From positions 186,001-250,000 of the forward strand of contig NZ_BDCK01000017.1 of the NCBI RefSeq assembly GCF_001613465.1: a DNA stretch of 64,000 nucleotides. Direction: 5' to 3'. The DNA is from Nocardia niwae NBRC 108934 = DSM 45340. Lineage in GTDB: Bacteria > Actinomycetota > Actinomycetes > Mycobacteriales > Mycobacteriaceae. The notes beneath the pieces were generated by a model. The model ran no database searches. It worked only from the letters and a program-made list of their open reading frames with translations, and was not told where the DNA came from. A program made the position numbers and the translations under genes. Positions within the stretch are counted from its first letter, which is position 1. Every line of letters starts with the position of its first letter. Shown here piece by piece: positions 10,011-18,978 of this stretch.

Positions 10011-11318
10011 GTGACAGGACTTCGGGTCATCGAGATCTGCGCTGGCGCAGGCGGTCAGGCTCTCGGCCTCGAGCGCGCTGGCTTCGAGCACGAGCTGGCG
10101 ATAGAGCTCGATGACACTGCAGTAAAGACGCTCAAGAAGAACCGTCCGAAATGGGATATTCGGCAGGGCGATGTTGCTGACGAGAGTATTTGGAACCCGG
10201 CGGACTACAGCCCGACGTCAGAAAAGCCTCCCATCGACTTGCTGGCTGGTGGAGTGCCGTGCCCTCCGTTCTCGGTCGCTGGGAAGCAGTTGGGGGCAAA
10301 TGATGAGCGTGACTTGTTTGCCTGGGCGGTCGAGCAGGTGGCGATAATCCAGCCTCGCGCGCTCTTGCTGGAGAATGTTCGAGGGCTCAGCATGCCGCGA
10401 TTCGCCGGTTATCGGCAGCATGTTCTCGACAGGCTTCATGAATTTGGATACTCGGCAGAATGGCAGCTAATCGAAGCTCGCCAATTTGGCGTTCCTCAGC
10501 TGCGGCCACGCTTCGTGCTGATCGCAATGCGGCATCGCTACTTCCGGTCTTTCCGCTGGCCGGAAAAGCCTGGAAAAGCCCCGACGGTGGGCGAGGCGCT
10601 ACGCGATCTCATGGAATGCAAAAAGGTATTCGATGATGCCGATGCTCTGGATGCATGGGTGAAACGTGCTAACGGACCCGCCCCGACGATTGTTGGCGGA
10701 TCGAAGAAGCATGGAGGGGCGGACCTCGGTCCCACGCGTGCAAAGCTCGCTTGGAAGGAAATGGGCGTCGATGGCTATGGCCTGCACGACGACGACAAGC
10801 CATACTCTCGAAACGATCGGTCTATAACTGCTCTGGGGCCCAAACTTACTCCGGAGATGGTCGCGCGTCTCCAAGGGTGGAACGACGGTGAATTTCGTTG
10901 GAAGTTCGAAGGCCGTAAGACTGCGAAATATCGACAAATCGGAAACGCATTTCCGCCGCCGGTGGCCAAAGCTCTTGGGCTGGCAATCGCTGCTGCTCTC
11001 AATGCTGAAGACGAAGAGGACCGCGCTGCCGCCTTCGATGTTTCAGCAATTAAATCCGCAGTGGATCCGATCTACCGAGTGCTGCGTGACAGTGGCGAAT
11101 ATATGACCATGGCTGATATAGCCAATAAGTCAGAGGCATATTTGAACGAGCTCGAAATAGCTCGCCGCATTGAGATGCTCAGCCGGGACTTTGAGATAGA
11201 AGAGAAAGAGCGCGACGGCCTGGTCTTATATCGGCTCGGAGGCTTCCGCGCCTTCATGGGACAGCGTGATCATTCGCGGCACGAGAGTTTCGAGAAAAAC
11301 CGCTCCAGAATCAGCTAA
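10011..11318 (+). CDS. DNA (cytosine-5-)-methyltransferase
   Basis: A 435-residue C5 DNA methyltransferase, the modification part of a restriction-modification system. Seen: motif I EICAGAGGQALGLE at 8-21, the catalytic PCPPFS loop with Cys84, ENVRG at 121-125, QLRPRF at 163-168, and the C-terminal QIGNAFPPPVA. The target-recognition region between is short. About 95 residues beyond the catalytic core form an extra C-terminal region rich in charged helices, perhaps a winged helix. GTG 10011 has a GAAAGG site; TTG 9969 would add 14 weak residues. Codon use is more AT-tolerant than in the flanks. The specificity is unknown. Confidence 0.9.
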   Translation: MTGLRVIEICAGAGGQALGLERAGFEHELAIELDDTAVKTLKKNRPKWDIRQGDVADESIWNPADYSPTSEKPPIDLLAGGVPCPPFSVAGKQLGANDERDLFAWAVEQVAIIQPRALLLENVRGLSMPRFAGYRQHVLDRLHEFGYSAEWQLIEARQFGVPQLRPRFVLIAMRHRYFRSFRWPEKPGKAPTVGEALRDLMECKKVFDDADALDAWVKRANGPAPTIVGGSKKHGGADLGPTRAKLAWKEMGVDGYGLHDDDKPYSRNDRSITALGPKLTPEMVARLQGWNDGEFRWKFEGRKTAKYRQIGNAFPPPVAKALGLAIAAALNAEDEEDRAAAFDVSAIKSAVDPIYRVLRDSGEYMTMADIANKSEAYLNELEIARRIEMLSRDFEIEEKERDGLVLYRLGGFRAFMGQRDHSRHESFEKNRSRIS

Positions 11319-11683
11319 GTTAAGCGGCTGTGGGTGTGGCGAGAAGCGCTGCACCCACGGGGGCTTCGTAACGCTTGGGTTATAACGACTCGGGGTCACG
11401 CCTTTTTCAATGGTCGGCTGCGGCTGGACTCGGCGCTCCTCGGTGCGTTGGTCCGGCGGCCGAGTTCGGGTCTCGCTGCCTCGTGATCCCGTGGCTCCCG
11501 GGGGGCTGGCATGGCGCGTCGGCTTGCACAGTGTTCGGCGGGTGCAGAAGCGATGATGCCGAGCGTGTCGCCTGCTTATCTGCGTGGTCACAGCAGGATC
11601 TCGCCGCTTGTCGGAGGCTCATCGTATCGTTCTCGACGGCAGTAGGTTCGAGCAGGCTCTAGGGCTTGAGGCGTGGTGAGTAT
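11319..11683. other. 365 bp gap in the restriction island
   Basis: No convincing gene, RNA or repeat. The plus-strand frame 11375-11662 gives a Cys/Gly/Ser-rich translation without features and I reject it. A promoter for the next gene may lie here. Confidence 0.4.
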
Positions 11684-12475
11684 ATGGGCACAACAACCGG
11701 CAGCGGCGAGGTCGTACAGCACTTTACGTCGGGAGGGCGGATCGCGAAAAGCGAGCTGGAGTGGTGGACGAACCGTGAGGGTTGCAGGCATGTGGCAGAG
11801 ACCGTTCTCGCCCATGTCACGTCAACTCCGTACGCAATTGCGTCGAAGGACATCGTGCAGTTGCAGACATCGCATGCGCTCGGCAATGTGAAGAGGGCAG
11901 AGGCTGAAGAGGTCGGTTCAATCCGGGACTGGTTCCCAGATTTCGCGTTCACCCACCTCTTCCATCTCATGCTGGAAGAGGTGCAGCGACTCTTCAGCTG
12001 GGACGAGTTCTACGAATGGTGCCAGGGTGACGTGGTGCGGCGTTGGTTGTGGGAGCCGGCGCGAGAGATGGTCGCATCGGCGAAGGTGGAGGGGTTCGGG
12101 TACAAACAAGCTCGCGATGCGATGCGCTGGCGGATCGGCAACTTCTACTACTCGTTCCTGCGTGAGCTGTACGTGATCGCAGCGTTGCGTGAACGAGGGT
12201 TGCCGATGCGGTTCCATCCCCTTGCCGATGCGTTGTTCCGAGCCGACGCATGGTGTGAGAACGTACTGCTCGAGTTATACATTGGCAATCGCATGTTCAA
12301 GTCTGGCGACATGGGCCGCAAGAGTAGTACTGAAGAGTACTTTTCGGATCAGCCCCAGTTCGAGGTTGTAAGGTTCGAGATGCGATTGCAGCGCACGTAT
12401 GGGAAGGTTCACGTGCCGCCGACGGAGCAGATCAACCAGTGCGCCGCGCTGGTACGCCGCGCGATGCGCCGTTGA
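11684..12475 (+). CDS. Unknown protein in R-M locus, candidate divergent PD-(D/E)XK nuclease
   Basis: A 263-residue soluble protein with no family I can name. It sits between the methyltransferase and the HNH gene on the same strand, where a restriction subunit is expected. The segment from about 157 to 203 has the order helix with Glu161, strand with Asp188 (RADAW), strand with Glu197 (LLELYIGN), which resembles a PD-(D/E)XK core in which the Lys is replaced by Tyr199. This is inference. A 4-cysteine count without CxxC pairs argues against a zinc finger. ATG 11684 is preceded by GGTGAG; TTG 11666 is less likely. Confidence 0.6.
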   Translation: MGTTTGSGEVVQHFTSGGRIAKSELEWWTNREGCRHVAETVLAHVTSTPYAIASKDIVQLQTSHALGNVKRAEAEEVGSIRDWFPDFAFTHLFHLMLEEVQRLFSWDEFYEWCQGDVVRRWLWEPAREMVASAKVEGFGYKQARDAMRWRIGNFYYSFLRELYVIAALRERGLPMRFHPLADALFRADAWCENVLLELYIGNRMFKSGDMGRKSSTEEYFSDQPQFEVVRFEMRLQRTYGKVHVPPTEQINQCAALVRRAMRR

Positions 12476-12843
12476 GGTCCGCATAGGGCCAGTTGCCGCA
12501 GTGAAGGACGTGCGCAACTGGCCTTTCGCTAAAGGCTACGACTACGCGGGTCTTAGAACTACACTCTTGCTGTGGTCTTTGCTTCGGTTTACTCGCGGAG
12601 ACTGGAAGGCGAAACCCGCACCGCGAGAGGTTGGTACGCGGCTGCTACTGGAGCGGCCACCCACTGGCGAACCGCCCTAAGTTCAACCCCGCCAACGCGT
12701 GTGACAGTCGCCGGATAGTGTAGTCCTGCCCTTCAGTCCACAGTTGAGAGGTACCTTTCTCGAATGTTTCTCGCCTCCCCGTCGGCGAATCCCGATCCGC
12801 ACCTCGGCCATCGGGGCAAGCAGTGCGTCGGGCCGGTTGTCGC
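12476..12843. other. 368 bp gap in the restriction island
   Basis: Nothing convincing on either strand. The frame continuing to 12680 is a shadow of the upstream gene. It probably holds the promoter of the HNH gene. Confidence 0.4.
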
Positions 12844-13641
12844 ATGAGCAGCCAGGAATACCCGCCCGACGCGTATGCCCCCAACGGCCAGCTTTGGTGG
12901 ACTCTTGAGTTCGCTCCCAACTCGAAACAGAAGTTCGGCGCAGAGCGCAAGATCGCCGCCTGGCTAAACTTCAACAAGGAAATCGGTGACCGCTTCACCC
13001 TTCGTGAACTTCGCGAAGCTGTCGGCACCGACAACATCCCGAATGACCAAGAGCATTTCAATCGCCGGATGCGCGAACTACGCAAGCTCGGCTGGCGGTT
13101 GCCCTCTTCTCACGAGGATGGCCAGTTGCGCACTGATGAGTACAGAGTCGGGAAGAAGGGATGGCACCCGGGTGCTGGTCCCCGGCCAAAAACATCTGGC
13201 AAAATCAGCCCTGCGCTTCGGCGGCGTGTGCTCGAGCGCGACGGCCACAGGTGCGTCATCTGCGGTGTGGCCAACGGGGAACCGTATCCCGATCCGCCTC
13301 TAGGCAATGCGGTGATGTCCATCGGGCACCGTATCCCGCAAGAACTCGGTGGCAGCGATGACATCGACAATCTGCAAGCCGAATGTAAGCGCTGCAACGA
13401 GCCCGTGCGCGAAGAAGCTGGACTTCCGGAAACGCTCGACGAGGTATATGCCCAGGTCAAGGGCCTTAAAAGGTCAGACAAGGCGCGGCTGTTGCTGTGG
13501 CTCTCAAGCGGGAGGAGATTGCGGTCGGAGCTTGATGTTCTCTATGACCGTGCGCGGCGGCTGAGTCCTGATGAACGGACAAACCTGATCAAACGCCTAA
13601 AGGTGGCTACTGAGCGATTGCAACCGAATCCTGGCCCCTAA
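12844..13641 (+). CDS. HNH endonuclease, probable restriction enzyme
   Basis: A 265-residue nuclease. Residues about 30-105 look like a winged-helix domain (FTLRELREAVG, then RRMRELRKLGW). The HNH domain follows: zinc Cys137/Cys140 (CVIC), catalytic His162 in GHRIP, Asp175-Asn176 in DIDNLQ, and Cys181/Cys184-Asn185 (CKRCN). The context with Vsr and a C5 methyltransferase makes it the likely restriction component, alone or with the 263-residue neighbour. ATG 12844 is chosen over GTG 12823, which would add seven residues. Confidence 0.85.
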   Translation: MSSQEYPPDAYAPNGQLWWTLEFAPNSKQKFGAERKIAAWLNFNKEIGDRFTLRELREAVGTDNIPNDQEHFNRRMRELRKLGWRLPSSHEDGQLRTDEYRVGKKGWHPGAGPRPKTSGKISPALRRRVLERDGHRCVICGVANGEPYPDPPLGNAVMSIGHRIPQELGGSDDIDNLQAECKRCNEPVREEAGLPETLDEVYAQVKGLKRSDKARLLLWLSSGRRLRSELDVLYDRARRLSPDERTNLIKRLKVATERLQPNPGP

Positions 13642-13686
13642 GGCAACGTCCAGGGCTTTGTGCGCGAGTCGAGACTGCCGACGGCG

Positions 13687-14706
13687 TCAACTGCGGACTT
13701 CGGCGATGTTCACCGCTCGACCCTCGCGCCGCGAAATCTCGCACGCCTCAGCGACATAGAACGCCTCCAGCGCGTCGACCGGAGGGCAGGGATTGTCGAG
13801 TTGCCCGGTCGCGACCTCGATGAACGCCGCCAGTTCATCGGCATACGCCGGGCGGAACCGCTCCATGAACCCCCCATAAGGAGGATAGGGGGAGGGGTTG
13901 TGGTCGGGCTCGACGGAAGTCAGCGGTGCTCGGTCGTCCAGACCGACTATCGCATTTCCTTTGGAGCCCAACGCTTCCAGCCGCACGTCGTACCCCGCCC
14001 CGTTGTAGCGGGTCAGTGACACGGTGGCGAGGGCTCCGTCGTCCAAGCGCAGCAGTATCGCCGCTGTGTCGACGTCGTCGGTCTCGGCGAAGAATGACGC
14101 GCCCCGGTTGGATCCGAGTGCGTAGACGGAGGTGATCTCGCGCCCGGTCACCCAGCGGATGATGTCGAAATCGTGGATTCCGCAATCGCGGAAGATGCCG
14201 CCGGAGCGGGCGATGTATTCGGCGGGCGGGGGAGCTGGGTCGAGGGTCGTCGCGCGCAACGTGTGTAGCCAGCCGAGCCGTCCGGAGCGGATGGCTTCGC
14301 GGGCCGCTCGGTAGCCGGCGTCGAAGCGGCGTTGGAAGCCGATTTGGACGGGGACGGGGGAGTCGCGGATGTGTTCGAGGACTGCGAGGGTGCCGGTGAT
14401 GTCGGCGGCCACGGGTTTTTCGCAGAAGACGGGGATGCCCGCGTCGACGGCGCGGATGATCAGTTCGGGGTGCGAGTCGGTGGCGGTGGCGATGATCAGG
14501 CCGTCGAGGTCGGCGGCGAAGAGGGTGTCGAGGTCGGGGGCGAAGTCGACGCCGAGGTCGGTGGCGGTGGCGCGGGCGCGGGCGGCGTCGGCGTCGGCGA
14601 CCAGGACGGTGGCGACGTTCGGCAGTTTCCGCAGGGTCTCGGCGTGCGAGGTCCCGATGCGGCCGGTTCCGGCGAGGCCCAGCGTGACGGCTCGGTGGGA
14701 GGACAT
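13687..14706 (-). CDS. Gfo/Idh/MocA-family dehydrogenase, likely inositol 2-dehydrogenase type
   Basis: A 339-residue NAD(P)-dependent sugar or inositol dehydrogenase. The Rossmann motif GLAGTGRIG is at about 9-17, CEKPVA at about 91-96 supplies the conserved Lys, and GGIFRDCGIHDFDIIRW at about 163-180 contains the family Asp/His pair. It is next to the LacI regulator on the same strand and faces the isomerase-transporter-kinase operon, so it likely supplies the 2-keto intermediate that the IolE-like protein uses. A longer open frame to 15492 is a shadow of the regulator gene. Confidence 0.85.
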   Translation of the reverse strand: MSSHRAVTLGLAGTGRIGTSHAETLRKLPNVATVLVADADAARARATATDLGVDFAPDLDTLFAADLDGLIIATATDSHPELIIRAVDAGIPVFCEKPVAADITGTLAVLEHIRDSPVPVQIGFQRRFDAGYRAAREAIRSGRLGWLHTLRATTLDPAPPPAEYIARSGGIFRDCGIHDFDIIRWVTGREITSVYALGSNRGASFFAETDDVDTAAILLRLDDGALATVSLTRYNGAGYDVRLEALGSKGNAIVGLDDRAPLTSVEPDHNPSPYPPYGGFMERFRPAYADELAAFIEVATGQLDNPCPPVDALEAFYVAEACEISRREGRAVNIAEVRS

Positions 14707-14756
14707 CGGCTCTCCTTCGTGTGGAATCGCGACGTGCGTGGGCAGGGCTCCGGGGT

Positions 14757-15758
14757 TCAGCGTGGAGCGGTCGTGGTGGAGCGGACGACGAGCGAAGGTT
14801 CCACCCGGCGGCGGGCCGGGGCGGTGCGGCCGTCGCGGAGTCGTTCGGCGAGCGCCTCGATCGCGAGGCGGCCCATCCGGATGCGGGGCTGGTCGATGGT
14901 GGTCAGCGCGACGTGTCGCAGGGCAGCCAGCGAGGTGTTGTCGTAGCCGACCACCGAGACGTCCTCCGGCACCCGAAGCCCCGCTTCCTCCAGCGCGGAC
15001 ATCGCCCCGACGGCGTTGAAGTCGTTGCCGCACACCAGCGCGGTGGGAAAGGCGTCGCGGGAGAAGAGATTCAGCAGTTTGCGCACCGCGGCCATGCCCG
15101 CATCGTCGGTGTGCTCGCTCGGCACGACCATCGGTTCCAGGCCGTGGCGCCGCATGGCGGTGCGGTAGCCCTTGCGGCGTGGCGCGGCGGTGAAAGCGCC
15201 GCCGCCGTCGAGGTGGACGATGCGCCGGTGTCCGAGGGAGACCAGGTGGTCGACGGCGAGGGTGGCGCCCGCCTCGCCGTCGTCGTTGACGGTGTCGATG
15301 CCGGTGCCGGTGGAGGTGCGCGACACCAGCACCAGCGGAGCCTGCTGCGCCGCTTCGCGAATGGCGGCGGCGGGCAGGATGGGCGAGAGCAAAATGACGC
15401 CTCCGGGCCGGAAGGAGAGCAGGCTTTCCAGCGCGGTGCGTTCGCGGGCGGCGCTGCGCCGGCCGGTGTTGAGGATCAGTTCGAGGCCGCACTCCTGCGC
15501 GGCGGTGTCCATGCCTTCGACGACGTCGGCGAAGAAGGCGTTGCGCAGGTCGGAGACCAGCACGCCGACGATGCTGGAAGTGCGGCTGGCCAGGGCACGA
15601 GCCAGGATGTGCGGTTGGTAGCCGAGGTCTTTGGCGGCGGCCAGCACGGCGCGGCGGCGGTGCTCGCTGACCTTCGGCGAGTTGCGCATGACGAGCGAGA
15701 CGAGGGCGCGGGAGACGCCCGCTCGCGCGGCGACGTCTTCCATGGTCGGCCGTGCCAT
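14757..15758 (-). CDS. LacI-family transcriptional regulator of the inositol locus
   Basis: A 333-residue repressor. The N-terminal LacI headpiece reads TMEDVAARAGVSRALVSLVM at about 5-24 with the hinge helix LARALASRTS at about 50-59, followed by the periplasmic-binding-like sugar domain. It starts at ATG 15758; the open extension upstream covers promoter sequence. It lies between the dehydrogenase gene and the divergent catabolic operon. Two GAGCGCTC-centred sites in the 248 bp divergent region are the likely operators. The inducer is probably the imported inositol-like sugar or an intermediate. Confidence 0.9.
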   Translation of the reverse strand: MARPTMEDVAARAGVSRALVSLVMRNSPKVSEHRRRAVLAAAKDLGYQPHILARALASRTSSIVGVLVSDLRNAFFADVVEGMDTAAQECGLELILNTGRRSAARERTALESLLSFRPGGVILLSPILPAAAIREAAQQAPLVLVSRTSTGTGIDTVNDDGEAGATLAVDHLVSLGHRRIVHLDGGGAFTAAPRRKGYRTAMRRHGLEPMVVPSEHTDDAGMAAVRKLLNLFSRDAFPTALVCGNDFNAVGAMSALEEAGLRVPEDVSVVGYDNTSLAALRHVALTTIDQPRIRMGRLAIEALAERLRDGRTAPARRRVEPSLVVRSTTTAPR

Positions 15759-15824
15759 GGCGCCTCCGTTCCCCGTTCGCGCTCCCTGCCGGGACGGACG
15801 ATACGCGGTGCGTCCCAGCCGATC

Positions 15825-15841
15825 AATAGAGCGCTCCAATC
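15825..15841. promoter_or_regulatory. Second, imperfect LacI-type operator
   Basis: AATAGAGCGCTCCAAT repeats the GAGCGCTC core (15829-15836) of the perfect site about 124 bp away, with imperfect outer arms. It lies about 70 bp from the regulator start and could give autoregulation or looping. Confidence 0.55.
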
Positions 15842-15921
15842 GGAATCCGCTGTCTGCGAGTCCATCGGAAAATGTGTAATAACAGCTGGTAGAGACGTTT
15901 TGACCGGTACGCCGCACACTC

Positions 15922-15950
15922 TTGACACGCTATGACCTGCGTTACATAGT
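15922..15950 (+). promoter_or_regulatory. Promoter of the catabolic operon
   Basis: TTGACA at 15922-15927, 17 bp, CATAGT at 15945-15950 (4 of 6 matches to TATAAT). The -10 element overlaps the perfect LacI operator, which is the geometry of simple repression. Confidence 0.55.
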
Positions 15951-15966
15951 TGGAGCGCTCCAACTA
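15947..15966. promoter_or_regulatory. Perfect 20 bp palindromic LacI-family operator
   Basis: TAGTTGGAGCGCTCCAACTA is its own reverse complement, with the central CG typical of LacI-family sites. It overlaps the -10 region and ends about 40 bp before the first gene of the operon. Confidence 0.75.
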
Positions 15967-16006
15967 CTGCGGCGTCAACTCGATATCGAAGGTCGGAGAA
16001 GTGCCG

Positions 16007-16906
16007 ATGACCGAATCCCTCCACCCGCTGCGTCTCGCGGCCGCGCCGATCTCCTGGGGAGTCTGCGAGGTCCCCGGCTGGGGTCACATCCTCGACGCGC
16101 GCACCGTTCTGTCGGAGATGGCCGCGCTCGGCCTGTCCGCCACCGAACTCGGGCCACCCGGCTATCTGGCGAGCGACCCGGGCGAGTTGCGCCGACTGCT
16201 CGGTGACTTCGGGATCACCGCTGTCGGCGGCTTCCTCGCCGTCGTGCTGCACCGCGACCGGGCCGACGCCATGGCGCGAGCGGAGCGCACGGCCGCGCTG
16301 CTGGCCGCCACGGGCGCGGACGTCCTCGTGCTCGCCGCCGCGACCGGGCTCGGGGGATACGACGAGCGCCCGCAACTCGACGACGCGCAATGGCGCACGC
16401 TGATCGACACCGCCATCGGGATCCGCGATGCCGCTGCCGCGTACGGGCTGCGGACGGTGCTGCATCCGCATGTCGGCACCCATGTGGAGAGTGAGGCGGA
16501 GGTGGAGCGGTTCCTCGCCGATTGCGATCTCGACCTCTGCCTGGACACCGGACATCTGCTGGTCGGCGGCGCCGACCCGGTCCGGCTCGCGCGGCGGCAC
16601 CCGGAGCGGATCGGGCACATCCACCTCAAGGACGTCCGCGGCGCGCTGGCCGACCAGGTGCGCGGCGGAAAACTCGACTACAGCGAAGCGGTGCGGCGCG
16701 GGCTGTACGTGCCGCTGGGCGAGGGTGACGTCGACATCGCGGCACTCGTGCGCACCGTGCGGCACGCGGGCTATCGGGGCTGGTACGTCTTGGAGCAGGA
16801 CGCCGCGCTGCGCGCGTCCGACTCGGCGGGGAAGCCGAGCGGCGACACCGGGCGCAGCCTGCGGTTCCTCACCGGCATCGCACTCGCCCCGGCCGGAATC
16901 CAGTAG
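16007..16906 (+). CDS. iolE: IolE-like sugar isomerase/dehydratase (AP-endonuclease-2 TIM barrel)
   Basis: A 299-residue TIM-barrel protein of the xylose-isomerase-like superfamily. It contains APISWGVCEVPGWG at about 13-26, HPHVGTHVES at about 150-159, DTGHLLVGG at about 183-191 and HIHLKDV at about 207-213, which supply metal ligands. IolE proteins dehydrate 2-keto-myo-inositol, and IolB, IolC and IolD in the same operon support that role. ATG 16007 follows a GGAG site. An open frame from TTG 15950 starts inside the operator and is rejected. It is the first gene of the operon. Confidence 0.8.
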   Translation: MTESLHPLRLAAAPISWGVCEVPGWGHILDARTVLSEMAALGLSATELGPPGYLASDPGELRRLLGDFGITAVGGFLAVVLHRDRADAMARAERTAALLAATGADVLVLAAATGLGGYDERPQLDDAQWRTLIDTAIGIRDAAAAYGLRTVLHPHVGTHVESEAEVERFLADCDLDLCLDTGHLLVGGADPVRLARRHPERIGHIHLKDVRGALADQVRGGKLDYSEAVRRGLYVPLGEGDVDIAALVRTVRHAGYRGWYVLEQDAALRASDSAGKPSGDTGRSLRFLTGIALAPAGIQ

Positions 16907-16912
16907 GTGACG

Positions 16913-17914
16913 ATGTCGCTACGGCTACGACGCGGTGCGACCGCACGGTGCTCGGCCCGTCTGCTGACGTGCGTCGCCACGGCCACTCTCTTGGCCGCGT
17001 GCAGCGGCCCCGGCGCCGACGCGCCCGCTCCTTCGCAGACGCCGATTGCCGCGGGGACGGTGAACTCGGTGGCGGTGGTGACCCACGGCAGCCCCGGCGA
17101 CGCGTTCTGGAACGTTGTCAAGAACGGCGCGGAGGCCGCGGGCAAGGATCTGGGGATCCGGGTGGAGTACAACGCTTCCGGCGATCCGGGCCAGCAGGCG
17201 AAGCTGATCGACAACGCGGTGGCGCAGGGCGTCGACGGACTCGTCGTCTCGATGGCGAATCCCGAGGCGCTGCGACCTTCGGTGGAAAAGGCTGTGGCCG
17301 CTGGCATTCCGGTGGTGACGATCAATTCGGGCGAGTCGGAGAGCGCGAAGTTCGGCGCGTTCGTCCATGTGGGTCAGAGTGAATCGCTGGCCGGGCAGGC
17401 CGCGGGCAGACGGCTCGCCGAGGCCGGGCGCCGGAAGATGCTGTGCGTCATCCACGAGGCGGGCAATATCGGCGCGAACGAACGCTGCGCGGGCGCGACG
17501 AAGGCGTTCGGCGCCGGGACCACGCTGCAGGTGGACATCAACAATCCGACCGACGCGCAATCGAGGATCAAGGGGGCGCTGGAAGCCGACCGGTCCATCG
17601 ACGCGGTGCTGACGTTGAACTCCCAGGTCGCCGCGCGGGCTGTCGACGCCGTCCGAGAGGCCGGATCGCCCGCGACCGTCGCCACCTTCGACCTGAATGC
17701 CGAAGTGGTGGAGGCGATCCGCGCCGGGCGGCTGTTGTTCGCGGTCGATCAGCAACAGTACGAGCAGGGTTATCTGCCGATCGTGCTGTTGCGGCTGTAC
17801 CGGACGAACCTGAACACCGTCGGAGGAGGCGCGCCGGTGCAGACCGGGCCCGGCTTCGTCGACAAGAACAACGTCGACGCCGTCGCCGCGCTGGTGGCGC
17901 AGGGCACGCGCTGA
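16913..17914 (+). CDS. Sugar ABC transporter substrate-binding lipoprotein
   Basis: A 333-residue periplasmic-binding-like protein of the ribose/inositol cluster (type I fold). The signal peptide ends at the lipobox LLAAC with Cys30 as the lipid site. DNPEAL-like segment MANPEALRPSVEKAVAAG (about 118-135) and the VVTINSGES strand are typical. It is anchored outside the membrane and delivers the sugar to the permease and ATPase encoded next. ATG 16913 is used; GTG 16907 is right at the previous stop and also possible. Confidence 0.88.
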   Translation: MSLRLRRGATARCSARLLTCVATATLLAACSGPGADAPAPSQTPIAAGTVNSVAVVTHGSPGDAFWNVVKNGAEAAGKDLGIRVEYNASGDPGQQAKLIDNAVAQGVDGLVVSMANPEALRPSVEKAVAAGIPVVTINSGESESAKFGAFVHVGQSESLAGQAAGRRLAEAGRRKMLCVIHEAGNIGANERCAGATKAFGAGTTLQVDINNPTDAQSRIKGALEADRSIDAVLTLNSQVAARAVDAVREAGSPATVATFDLNAEVVEAIRAGRLLFAVDQQQYEQGYLPIVLLRLYRTNLNTVGGGAPVQTGPGFVDKNNVDAVAALVAQGTR

Positions 17915-17931
17915 GGCCGGGAGCGGATGAG

Positions 17932-18978
17932 ATGACCGATGAGATGACCATTGCCACAGAGACATCCGAGTCGAAGGGGCTGTCCCCGCTGCAACGCCTG
18001 GCCGTGCGGCCGGAGATCGGGGCGGCGCTGGGCGCACTGCTGGTGTTCGTGTTCTTCTCGCTCGTCACCGACCGGTTCCTGAGCCCACTCGGCGTCGCCA
18101 CCTGGCTGGACGACGCCTCCACGCTCGGCATCATGGCGGTGGCCGTGGCGCTGCTGATGATCGGCGGCGAGTTCGACCTGTCGGCGGGCGTGATGACGGC
18201 CTCCACAGCGTTGGTCACCGCCTTGCTCGCGGTGCACGCCGGCTGGAACGTGTGGTTCGCGCTGCTCGCCTCGCTCGTGTTCGCGCTGGCCGTCGGCGCG
18301 TTCAACGGCTGGGTGGTGATGCGCACCGGCCTGCCGAGCTTCATCGTCACGCTGGGCACCTTCCTCGCGCTGCAAGGCCTGAACCTCGGCGTCACCCGCC
18401 TGGTCACCGGCACGGTGCAGGTGTCGGGCGTGCGGAGCGCGGACGGCTACCATTCGGCGGGCTGGGTGTTCGCTTCGACCCTGGACCTCGGCGACGCCCA
18501 CCTGCAGGCCTCGGTGGTCTGGTGGATCGTGCTGACCGCGATCGCCGCGACGATCCTGATGCGCACCCGGTTCGGCAACTGGATCTTCGCCGTCGGCGGT
18601 GCGCTGCCGAGCGCCCGCGCGGTCGGCGTGCCCGCCGACCGCACCAAGATCCTGCTGTTCATGGGCACCGCGTTCGCGGCCTGGGTGGTGGGTTCCTGCA
18701 ATATCCTGCGGTTCGCCAGCGTGCAGGCCAATCAGGGCGTCGGGCTCGAACTGCACTACATCATCGCCGCCGTGGTGGGCGGATGCCTGCTCACCGGTGG
18801 CTTCGGCTCGGCGGTCGGCGCCGCGATCGGAGCGCTCATCTTCGGCATGGCGCGCCAGGGCATCGTGTTCGCCCGCTGGGACAGCGACTGGTTCATGCTG
18901 TTCCTCGGTGTGCTGCTGCTGGCGGCGGTGCTGGTCAACAACAGATTCCAGAAACGAGCCGAAAGGGTGCGCCGATGA
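17932..18978 (+). CDS. Sugar ABC transporter permease (RbsC-like)
   Basis: A 348-residue integral membrane protein with about ten hydrophobic segments, of the ribose/inositol type permease family. The conserved [13 protein letters not shown] at about 78-90 and [19 protein letters not shown] at about 130-148 are diagnostic. Its stop overlaps the ATPase start by 4 nt (ATGA). ATG 17932 is the start; a second ATG at 17944 is possible. Confidence 0.88.
   Translation: MTDEMTIATETSESKGLSPLQRLAVRPEIGAALGALLVFVFFSLVTDRFLSPLGVATWLDDASTLGIMAVAVALLMIGGEFDLSAGVMTASTALVTALLAVHAGWNVWFALLASLVFALAVGAFNGWVVMRTGLPSFIVTLGTFLALQGLNLGVTRLVTGTVQVSGVRSADGYHSAGWVFASTLDLGDAHLQASVVWWIVLTAIAATILMRTRFGNWIFAVGGALPSARAVGVPADRTKILLFMGTAFAAWVVGSCNILRFASVQANQGVGLELHYIIAAVVGGCLLTGGFGSAVGAAIGALIFGMARQGIVFARWDSDWFMLFLGVLLLAAVLVNNRFQKRAERVRR

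Noticed and set aside
13687..15492. 601-residue minus-strand frame covering the dehydrogenase and LacI regions
   Set aside because: The extra part is a shadow of the LacI gene in another frame; the dehydrogenase starts at 14706.
15950..16006. Upstream TTG start for the IolE-like gene
   Set aside because: It lies inside the perfect operator and the promoter, so it cannot be translated from that transcript.
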